From an uncultured Pseudomonadota bacterium (GTDB taxonomy: Bacteria; Bdellovibrionota_B; Oligoflexia; Oligoflexales; Bog-1112), in the NCBI GenBank assembly GCA_937896265.1, contig CALBMD010000289.1:1-5520 (forward strand): 5,520 nucleotides of DNA, read 5' to 3'. Shown in pieces: positions 1 to 5,520 of the stretch (position 1 is its first letter; each line of letters starts with the position of its first letter). The position numbers and the translations under genes are program-made. The notes beneath the pieces were generated by a model. It saw only the letters and a list, made by a program, of their open reading frames with translations. It searched no databases and had not been told where the DNA came from.

Positions 1-3000
1 ACAGATCTTGTAACAGAAATTGTTTTCACGCTATTTGTGTTGCTGGAGGTATGCTCTGTTCGCATTGATTCATCAAATAAACCTTGATACCTCTCTGCAA
101 CATATTTAGCTTTCGCCTCTGCACCATAGCCACGATAATGAATAATAGCATCAGAGAAGTACTGCTGTGCCATATTTTCATAACCGCATTGCAAAAGATA
201 TTTGGCAGCCCATTCATAAGCTAAAGCCAAATAGAAGCTATCATGAATCTTCCTCGAGGCCGCAATCGAAGTATCAAAAAAAACAAACGCCCGGGAGTAA
301 TTTCTTTTCGCAGCAGCATACACTGCCTTCATCAAATGATAGATACCACTATAAGACTCTGCATAAGAGTCATTCCATGTCTTAGCGATATCAATAGAAG
401 ACTTTATCATAAAAAGGTAAAACCAGCGTTTAGGGCCAAAACTCTGCTCAGCCTTCATAGCCTGCGCTAAAACCATCATTAGTCTGGGAAAGGCCTCCAC
501 AAAGATACCGCGAAAGCCAGCAATCTTTTTTTGTGCTTGTGGCAACATAGCATCAATTACTGTTTTATCTTCAAACATAACAGCTGCCGCTAGCTTATAG
601 CAGTAGTACGAAGCCAAAACTGTGACACCTTCGGCCTTCTGCAGATACTCTGATTCCACAAGAAGATCGCTGTTAAGGGAAGTGTAACTTGTGCTTTGTC
701 CGGCTAAACAGCGGCGGTAACCAAGCAATGCTCCTAGAGATAGATGGAGGCCAGTATCATTAAGCTGTTTCGCAAACTCACAATTTTTTCTTGTTACCTC
801 TATAATTTCAGGTAGAGTTAAACTACGATCAATTTCTGAATAAAGAAGGCGTGTTTGCAGCAAGAAACGAAGATCACCTGCTTGATTTTGGATATCAGCA
901 ATCTGCTTTGCGAAGATTAAACAATCCGCAAAACTATGAGTGAAAGGCATGATGAGATAGTTATACATCCAAAAGATTTTTCCCATCATTAGCTTGTCAC
1001 CCGAGCGCTCAGCAATATTGACTGCAACAGAGACGAGGCGAGAAGCAAACTTAATTTTGCGAAATCCTGCACTGAAAATTAGGGCATAGTTAGCAAGGCA
1101 AAATGCTGCCTGCGTAGACATTCCCACACGTAGAGCGCGATGTACCATATGGCAAGTGATATACATGTAGAGAGAAATGTTACTAGTATTATATGCTGAG
1201 AACGCTAATCCTGACATCACTTCAGCTAAACGGATATCATCTTGACTTTCACAAGAAGGCAGATGCTCTAAGTCATGAAAACCAAGCCGATAAATCTTGA
1301 TTGATACTTTAACAAACTCAAGAAAGGCTTTGATTGGAGAAGTCTTAAGATTGATTTTGATACCAAAAAGATCCAAGGCTTGCTTACTAAATTGCATTGC
1401 TTCATGATTGCGCTCAAGATAGCAATAGGCAAGCACTTTTAGATGAATAGCCTGGGCTTTTTCAAATGGGCCTAAAGTATGATTAACAATCTCCTCACAG
1501 AGTTGATCAGCTCGAGCAACTTGATTTTGCATATAAAAGCAACGAGTTGCTTGGCAGTAAAGATCATAGGTTCCCTTAGGGTTATCTTCCCAATCTTTTG
1601 GCACCATATGAGCAATAGCCATATCAAAATGTTCGATAGCTGCGACAAAATTTGATGCTTCAACGCACTTAGATCCTGCAATATAGTTAAGCCTAACGAG
1701 TCTCTTTCTTGCCTCATCACTATCAGCACAATCCTGCCCTTTGTTGAAATGCACAACAAGCTCATGAGCTCTCTGTTGAATCTCTTCCTCTGAGAATACT
1801 GCCAGCATCTTAGTGCCAACGTGGTAGTGGAGACGAGCCTGTTCGGTGATTGGCACCATCAAATAAGCAGACTCTTTGATCCGCTCATGCTGAAAACGAT
1901 AAGCACCAGGCTGATTTGTCGCCAGGATATATTCTCTTTGCTTTAAGCTAGCAAGGGATCGTTCAACCTGAGGGTTCAAAAGACCTGAGATCTCGCCAAG
2001 GAGCTTGGCGGAAAAACTAGCGCCTAGGAAAGCCGCTAAAGTTAATACCTGCCGGTCACTGGTTTTTAGTGCCTGCATATCCTTAAGCAGGAATTCAACG
2101 ACATTATCCGAAATGTGCAGTGCCAAAACCTCTTCGCGAGAAAAAGTCCAGTTTTTACTTGTTGGGTCAAATTTGAGCAGCCTCTCTTTATAGATATACT
2201 TGAGCATTCTTTGCATAAAAAGCGGATTGCCGTGAGTCTTCTCATAAATGATTTGCACCAAATCAGGCAGCAATTGGCCACCTAGAGATTGAGCTACATA
2301 CTCTTCTACAGTCTTGAAATCAAGTGGTTCTAGAACCAAAAAAGTTGCTTTCTCTTTCATTTTCGTAAGAAAAGTTGCCAAAGTATGGCTTGTATTGATC
2401 TCATTCTCTCGATAAGAAGCGATGAGTAAAATATTCGATATTTCCTTACAACTCATCCAATCTTCTAGGAGATCCAATGTACCTTGATCACTCCATTGCA
2501 AGTCATCAAGAAACAAAATAAGAGGATGCTCTTTGCTAGCTAATACCTTCATTACTGCACGAAAAGCCTGCGTGACTCGAGCTTTCAATGTGGTAATTTC
2601 ACTAGCTGGTGCTGGCGGAATAGTTTCAAAGAGCTTTGCTAAAGCAGGGGCTACTTCCACCACCAGCTGAACATTATCGCCAACACTGGAAGCAAGTGAT
2701 CTACGAATAGCACGTAAAGGGTTAGCATCTAATCGTAAAACCGCTGCTGTTAACTGGCTCATTGCTTGACTAATTGCGGCATAAGATTGACCACGACGAA
2801 ATTCTTCAAACTTGCCGCTTACGGAAATAACATCGCGCCGCGCATAATCTTGACTCAACTGTTGAACTACAGTTGATTTTCCAGAACCAGGATAACCCGT
2901 CAAAACAACTAGGCGTACTGTATCCTCGTTAATAGCAAGCATCAAGGCAGCTTGCAGCTTGCTCAAGATTTGATCACGACCAAAAAGCTTTGTCGGGATA

Positions 3001-3866
3001 CTAAAAACACCTAGATTGTCTTTTGTTTTAATAGGAAAATTACTGATCGCTCCATTTTTAATGAGCATGGAATAACAAGATTCCAAATCATAAATTAGGC
3101 CGTAGATACTCTGATATCGATCTTGTGGATCTTTGGCTAAAAGTGTAGCGATGATATCGGCAAGCACCTCGGGTACATAAGGGTTTTCGACATCAGCTCG
3201 TGTCGGTATTTGGCTGATATGACAATGAATCCAAGCTAGACTATCTTCAGCACGGAAAGGGAACTTCCCTGCACAAAAAAGCTGATAGAAGATAACCCCT
3301 AGAGAATAGAAGTCAGACCTATAATCTACTTGGCGATTCATACGCCCAGTTTGCTCCGGGGAAATGTACTCGATTGTTCCTTCTAGGCCCAATAAAGGCT
3401 CATCATCATCTGTGATTAATTGCGAGGCAATTCCAAAATCAATGACTTTTAACTGTTTTGTTTCGGTATCATAGAGAACATTGCCAGGATTAAGATCTTT
3501 AAAGACAACACCTGTTGCCTGAATGGCGACAAGGGCGTGACAAAGCTGCAAGGCCATAGGCAACGCCGCTTCTAATGACCGATTAACAGTCATCTGAGAT
3601 TTTAGAGTTGCAGGCCCTAGTTCCATGACAATACCCCAGCTATTGCCAAAGCTAATCATCTCATAAACATCTATGACATAACATGATTGTATGGATTTTT
3701 GTATTTTATACTCATTTTTAAACCTGTTGATGCGGGCTGGCGTTGAAATACCTTCCGCCAATACTTTTATAGCCACCTCTATACCATCAGAGAGCCGAAT
3801 AGCCTTATAGACCGTAGCATTTACTGTCTGGCTTATAGTATCTGTAATCGAATAGCCTGCAATCAT
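1..3866 (-). CDS. HstK-type giant signalling protein: Ser/Thr kinase, STAND/AAA ATPase, TPR-like helices (C-terminus cut by window edge)
   Basis: The frame is open for 1288 codons from ATG at 3866 and leaves the window without a stop. Residues 1-265 are a Hanks-type kinase domain. They show VAIK (Lys34), an alpha-C Glu52, FKDLNPGN (Asp124, Asn129), DFG (143-145), GTIEYISPEQTGRMN from 163 and DYRSDFYSLG (181-190). Residues about 290-680 are an ATPase module with FGRD, Walker A GYPGSGKST (324-332), Walker B LILFLDDLQWSD (449-460), GNPLF (546-550) and the winged-helix-like end YRFQHERIKESAY. Residues about 690-1265 are helical and TPR-like, with no membrane segment, so the visible part looks cytoplasmic. 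This order matches the HstK family of cyanobacteria and the fungal group X histidine kinases, which continue with GAF and histidine kinase domains; that continuation is inferred here. The start is forced, because an in-frame TAA lies just upstream with no other start codon between. Oddities are a weak Gly-loop and Phe instead of His in the HRD motif. Confidence 0.93.
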   Translation of the reverse strand, partial: MIAGYSITDTISQTVNATVYKAIRLSDGIEVAIKVLAEGISTPARINRFKNEYKIQKSIQSCYVIDVYEMISFGNSWGIVMELGPATLKSQMTVNRSLEAALPMALQLCHALVAIQATGVVFKDLNPGNVLYDTETKQLKVIDFGIASQLITDDDEPLLGLEGTIEYISPEQTGRMNRQVDYRSDFYSLGVIFYQLFCAGKFPFRAEDSLAWIHCHISQIPTRADVENPYVPEVLADIIATLLAKDPQDRYQSIYGLIYDLESCYSMLIKNGAISNFPIKTKDNLGVFSIPTKLFGRDQILSKLQAALMLAINEDTVRLVVLTGYPGSGKSTVVQQLSQDYARRDVISVSGKFEEFRRGQSYAAISQAMSQLTAAVLRLDANPLRAIRRSLASSVGDNVQLVVEVAPALAKLFETIPPAPASEITTLKARVTQAFRAVMKVLASKEHPLILFLDDLQWSDQGTLDLLEDWMSCKEISNILLIASYRENEINTSHTLATFLTKMKEKATFLVLEPLDFKTVEEYVAQSLGGQLLPDLVQIIYEKTHGNPLFMQRMLKYIYKERLLKFDPTSKNWTFSREEVLALHISDNVVEFLLKDMQALKTSDRQVLTLAAFLGASFSAKLLGEISGLLNPQVERSLASLKQREYILATNQPGAYRFQHERIKESAYLMVPITEQARLHYHVGTKMLAVFSEEEIQQRAHELVVHFNKGQDCADSDEARKRLVRLNYIAGSKCVEASNFVAAIEHFDMAIAHMVPKDWEDNPKGTYDLYCQATRCFYMQNQVARADQLCEEIVNHTLGPFEKAQAIHLKVLAYCYLERNHEAMQFSKQALDLFGIKINLKTSPIKAFLEFVKVSIKIYRLGFHDLEHLPSCESQDDIRLAEVMSGLAFSAYNTSNISLYMYITCHMVHRALRVGMSTQAAFCLANYALIFSAGFRKIKFASRLVSVAVNIAERSGDKLMMGKIFWMYNYLIMPFTHSFADCLIFAKQIADIQNQAGDLRFLLQTRLLYSEIDRSLTLPEIIEVTRKNCEFAKQLNDTGLHLSLGALLGYRRCLAGQSTSYTSLNSDLLVESEYLQKAEGVTVLASYYCYKLAAAVMFEDKTVIDAMLPQAQKKIAGFRGIFVEAFPRLMMVLAQAMKAEQSFGPKRWFYLFMIKSSIDIAKTWNDSYAESYSGIYHLMKAVYAAAKRNYSRAFVFFDTSIAASRKIHDSFYLALAYEWAAKYLLQCGYENMAQQYFSDAIIHYRGYGAEAKAKYVAERYQGLFDESMRTEHTSSNTNSVKTISVTRS

Positions 3867-3901
3867 AGTATTTTCTTGTCGGACGCTTTAGCTAAAAGCA
3901 T
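3863..3901 (-). CDS. Possible 12-codon leader ORF overlapping the kinase start
   Basis: ATG at 3901 opens a short frame reading MLLAKASDKKIL. Its TGA stop (3865-3863) overlaps the ATG of the kinase gene as ATGA. A GAAAGGG purine tract lies eight bases upstream of this ATG (3916-3910). The bases directly before the kinase ATG contain only a poor match (AAGAAAA). The arrangement would suit translational coupling, where ribosomes ending the leader restart on the kinase. A 12-codon frame can easily arise by chance, so this is a candidate rather than an established gene. Confidence 0.3.
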   Translation of the reverse strand: MLLAKASDKKIL

Positions 3902-3909
3902 GAGCACCG

Positions 3910-3916
3910 CCCTTTC
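3910..3916 (-). promoter_or_regulatory. Ribosome binding site candidate for the leader ORF
   Basis: Read on the minus strand this is GAAAGGG, eight bases before the ATG at 3901. It is the only good Shine-Dalgarno-like tract upstream of the kinase, yet it is 43 bases from the kinase ATG, too far to serve it directly. This is the main support for initiation at the short leader ORF. Confidence 0.35.
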
Positions 3917-3934
3917 AAAAAACAGATATATTGA

Positions 3935-3962
3935 TTGACCACCCAAACTTCCTTGATATGAT
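3935..3962 (+). promoter_or_regulatory. Sigma70-type promoter for the rightward membrane-protein genes
   Basis: A -35 element TTGACC (3935-3940) and a -10 element TATGAT (3957-3962) are separated by 16 bases. Each differs from the consensus at one position. Transcription would start near 3969, giving a 5' untranslated leader of about 30 bases that contains the Shine-Dalgarno sequence of the first gene. The promoter sits in the middle of the divergent intergenic region, so a factor binding here could affect the kinase gene too; no operator palindrome was seen. Confidence 0.65.
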
Positions 3963-3986
3963 CGCGCCTCAATGTGGAACAATATT

Positions 3987-3993
3987 TAAGGAG
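3987..3993 (+). promoter_or_regulatory. Strong Shine-Dalgarno sequence of the first membrane-protein gene
   Basis: TAAGGAG lies five bases before the ATG at 3999, a near-perfect match to the 16S rRNA anti-Shine-Dalgarno. It fixes the start of the gene and predicts efficient translation. Confidence 0.8.
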
Positions 3994-3998
3994 ATAGA

Positions 3999-4730
3999 AT
4001 GATACAAAAAAGACCTTCTGTGTTTAAGCGTACTTTAGCTTCTTTGCTCTGTGTGGCATTGCTTTCTTCACAGCCTACTTTGGCAGCTGATGAAAAACAA
4101 GGAAGTTGCCTTGCCGGCCTGGCAACAAGTGTCTTGTTGTCTCCTCTGCTTGCTGTACAAATTATGGCTTGGATAAAAGCGATACAATACAATGATCTCC
4201 GCGCTAACGCCCTAACTAACTTTGACCTTATCAACCCAAGCAACCTAACTCCTATAGAGCAGAGTCAGATTTTCAATTTTCGTGATGGAAGTTTCGGCTT
4301 ATCCAATGATCAATTTATTCTTTCTTTTCAAGGCCTCAACGGGGCATGCACAGTAAACACTGCTCTGGCGATGCTGCTTACACCTTGTCTTGCTGCTGTC
4401 GGCGCGGAGAGAGGAGGCACTGGTTGTTTAAGCACCTTACTTGGCCTTTGCCTAATCGCAGCTCTTGTCGGCCCACTTTATGTCAATGAACTTGCTGCTA
4501 ATGGTGCTGCTTTACCTTCTTTATATGACAGCTTTAAGAGCAATTCCTTAGCACCTTTGAACCAAGTAGGTCATGAGATGAATTGGTTCTATTATGGTGA
4601 ATGGATTTATTCTGCCTCTTTTCTTGCTCTTGGTGTAGTCTTTCTCTGCTGTACCGGTTGTGCTCTTGCTGCAACCAAACATGATGCGGATAGTGACAAT
4701 AAATTACCAAATGCAATGTCAGAAGTTTAG
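3999..4730 (+). CDS. Unrecognised signal-peptide-bearing multi-pass membrane protein, first of two tandem paralogs
   Basis: The protein has 243 residues and I do not recognise its family. Residues 1-30 look like a Sec signal sequence: basic KRPSVFKR, a hydrophobic core, then TLAA before DEK as a possible cleavage site. Hydrophobic segments follow at about 37-57, 113-134, 143-162 and 203-225, the middle two forming a tight hairpin. The loop at 58-112 carries YNDLRANALTNFD and NFRDGSFGLSND. The loop at 163-202 carries LAANGAALP and MNWFYYGEWIY. The C-terminus is short, polar and acidic. There are nine cysteines, including a CC pair (217-218) in the last segment. The next gene encodes a clear paralog sharing these blocks, which supports this frame as real. 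Location is inferred to be the inner membrane or envelope. Start and expression signals are strong (TAAGGAG and a sigma70 promoter). Function is unknown. Confidence 0.88.
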   Translation: MIQKRPSVFKRTLASLLCVALLSSQPTLAADEKQGSCLAGLATSVLLSPLLAVQIMAWIKAIQYNDLRANALTNFDLINPSNLTPIEQSQIFNFRDGSFGLSNDQFILSFQGLNGACTVNTALAMLLTPCLAAVGAERGGTGCLSTLLGLCLIAALVGPLYVNELAANGAALPSLYDSFKSNSLAPLNQVGHEMNWFYYGEWIYSASFLALGVVFLCCTGCALAATKHDADSDNKLPNAMSEV

Positions 4731-4740
4731 AGCCTAAAAT

Positions 4741-4773
4741 TTGAAGGACATCAAGAGATCGATGTCCCTTCAA
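4741..4773 (+). other. Stem-loop between the two paralogous genes
   Basis: Bases 4741-4752 (TTGAAGGACATC) pair with 4761-4773 (GATGTCCCTTCAA). They form 12 base pairs with one bulged C at 4766 and an eight-base loop AAGAGATC. The hairpin begins ten bases after the upstream TAG. It is followed by an A-rich rather than a T-rich stretch on the plus strand, so it is not a standard intrinsic terminator for the upstream gene. It could be a weak or factor-assisted terminator, an RNA 3'-end stabiliser or a processing site that sets different levels of the two paralogs. Confidence 0.5.
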
Positions 4774-4793
4774 TCAAAAAATCTATTCTTCAA

Positions 4794-4799
4794 TATAAA
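4794..4799 (+). promoter_or_regulatory. Possible -10 element before the second paralog
   Basis: TATAAA lies in an AT-rich stretch 22 bases before the ATG at 4822. No acceptable -35 element occurs 16 to 18 bases upstream. It may be a weak separate promoter for the second paralog, or chance in AT-rich spacer; co-transcription from the promoter at 3935 is an equally good explanation. Confidence 0.15.
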
Positions 4800-4809
4800 A
4801 TTTCAGACT

Positions 4810-4813
4810 GGAG
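4810..4813 (+). promoter_or_regulatory. Shine-Dalgarno sequence of the second paralog
   Basis: GGAG lies eight bases before the ATG at 4822. It is a good but shorter match than the one before the first paralog, suggesting lower translation. It supports the chosen start, which also aligns the two signal sequences residue for residue (Phe9-Lys10, Cys18). Confidence 0.65.
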
Positions 4814-4821
4814 TGTAATAT

Positions 4822-5520
4822 ATGCAACAAGCAAGGATTTCATTATTTAAGCACTCTTTAATTGCCTTTCTTTGCCAAGCACTTCTTTTACCACAATCTA
4901 CTTTCGCTACTAGCGACAATAAACAATCAGCAACCCTCGGCATAGCGCTAATACCCCTAACCGCTATTGACGCTACAGCCTGCGTAGTTGCAGCAGGATA
5001 TAATAACTTGCGTGTGAAGGCATTGACACAATTTGATGCTCTTACCTTAAATAATGCATCTGATTTCACTCAATTTCGTGATGGGACATATGGTTTAGCT
5101 AATAATGACTTTATTATTGCTTTTGCCTCGCTCAATGGTGTATTCATTGGGAGCTTTTTTGTAATGGTAGCACCTAGCGTAGCTCTACCCGCACCCCTTT
5201 CAAAAAGGCACTATGGCTGTCTAGCGTTTCTTCTTTCCCTTCAAATTGCAGCGCTTGTTGGGCCACTTTATGTAAATAACCTTGCTGCTAATGGCGCTGC
5301 TTTACCAGATAGTCTGGATAGTTTTAAAAACTCTTTAGCACGATTGAATGAAACTGGCCAAAGCATGAATTGGATTTATTACACTGGGTGGATTTATACT
5401 GGAACAATGCTCACTGTATTTTGCTGCTATAATCTCTCTAAATCGATGCTTAAGAAGCAGAATGATGTTGAAATTGATGATGATGTTGAAATTGATGATG
5501 GCAATACATCTATCTTGGAT
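4822..5520 (+). CDS. Second tandem paralog of the signal-peptide-bearing membrane protein (C-terminus cut by window edge)
   Basis: The frame is open for 233 codons to the right edge with no stop. Its layout repeats that of the gene at 3999-4730. A signal sequence (residues 1-30, ending QSTFATSDNK) is followed by hydrophobic segments at about 38-59, 104-125, 132-150 and 187-205. Shared blocks are YNNLRVKALTQFD (60-72), FRDGTYGLANNDF (85-97), IAALVGPLYVNNLAANGAALP in two parts (142-152 and 153-162), DSFKNSLARLN (165-175) and MNWIYYTGWIY (182-192). A CC pair (201-202) in the last segment matches CC in the first copy. It has only five cysteines, against nine in its neighbour. The tail after the last membrane segment is charged and contains DVEIDD twice in tandem. 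The true C-terminus lies beyond the window. The family is unrecognised and the function unknown; the conserved loops suggest the two proteins share a fold and possibly partner each other. Confidence 0.87.
   Translation, partial: MQQARISLFKHSLIAFLCQALLLPQSTFATSDNKQSATLGIALIPLTAIDATACVVAAGYNNLRVKALTQFDALTLNNASDFTQFRDGTYGLANNDFIIAFASLNGVFIGSFFVMVAPSVALPAPLSKRHYGCLAFLLSLQIAALVGPLYVNNLAANGAALPDSLDSFKNSLARLNETGQSMNWIYYTGWIYTGTMLTVFCCYNLSKSMLKKQNDVEIDDDVEIDDGNTSILD
5464..5499 (+). repeat. Perfect 18-bp tandem duplication encoding an acidic repeat
   Basis: The 18-base unit GATGTTGAAATTGATGAT occurs twice without mismatch (5464-5481 and 5482-5499), in frame, encoding DVEIDD twice. Perfect identity implies a recent slippage duplication. 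The unit could vary in number between strains without breaking the reading frame. It lies in the acidic tail of the second paralog. Confidence 0.9.

Noticed and set aside
1472..1819. 115-codon minus-strand frame inside the kinase gene
   Set aside because: It is an out-of-frame shadow on the same strand as the long kinase frame, which is unbroken here and encodes sensible TPR-like helices.
3925..3955. Promoter for the kinase gene on the minus strand
   Set aside because: AT-rich -10-like hexamers (TATATC, AATATA) occur here, but no acceptable -35 element lies 16-18 bases upstream and no extended -10 is present, so no promoter could be called.
3999..4130. Lipoprotein signal peptide in the first paralog
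   Set aside because: The cysteines near the N-terminus (18 and 37) are not preceded by a lipobox; the region fits an ordinary signal sequence better.
3986..4243. Minus-strand open frame of 85 codons opposite the first membrane-protein gene
   Set aside because: It is fully antisense to a gene with a paralog, a promoter and a Shine-Dalgarno sequence, has no good ribosome site, and shows no recognisable protein features.
4741..4780. Intrinsic terminator after the first membrane-protein gene
   Set aside because: The hairpin is good, but the plus strand continues with an A-rich stretch and not a T-run, so it was listed only as a stem-loop.
4803..5069. Minus-strand frame of 88 codons opposite the second paralog
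   Set aside because: Antisense shadow of a gene supported by its paralog; no independent signals.
3999..5520. Chlamydial Inc-type inclusion membrane proteins, suggested by the tight hydrophobic hairpin
   Set aside because: The hairpin resembles the bilobed Inc segment, but these proteins also carry a Sec-like signal sequence and two further hydrophobic segments, which Inc proteins do not typically have.

Overview
The window is AT-rich bacterial DNA with tight gene packing, Shine-Dalgarno-led starts and a sigma70-type promoter. The layout suggests a Gram-negative, probably environmental or host-associated bacterium. The sequence does not fix the taxon. No phage, insertion sequence, CRISPR array, rRNA or tRNA is visible.

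Left 70% (minus strand, 3866 to 1): one reading frame is open for 1288 codons and runs off the left edge. It has a Ser/Thr protein kinase-like domain, then a STAND/AAA-type ATPase module and a long helical TPR-like region. This is the N-terminal three quarters of an HstK-type (kinase-ATPase-GAF-histidine kinase) giant signalling protein. Any GAF and histidine kinase part would lie outside the window. Its start codon is overlapped (ATGA) by the stop of a possible 12-codon leader ORF that has the better ribosome binding site.

Centre (3867-3998): a 132-base divergent intergenic region. It holds a clear promoter (TTGACC, 16 bases, TATGAT) and a strong Shine-Dalgarno sequence for the rightward genes. 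No convincing promoter was found for the leftward kinase gene.

Right 30% (plus strand): two tandem paralogous genes, 3999-4730 and 4822 to the right edge. They encode unrecognised proteins with an N-terminal signal sequence and about four hydrophobic segments. They share several nearly invariant blocks (FRDG, IAALVGPLYVN, LAANGAALP, MNW-YY-WIY). They are separated by 91 bases containing a 12-bp stem-loop with no U-tract. The second copy ends in an acidic tail with a perfect 18-bp tandem duplication.

The kinase and the envelope proteins are divergently arranged and may form a sensing/output pair, but that link is inference from position only.
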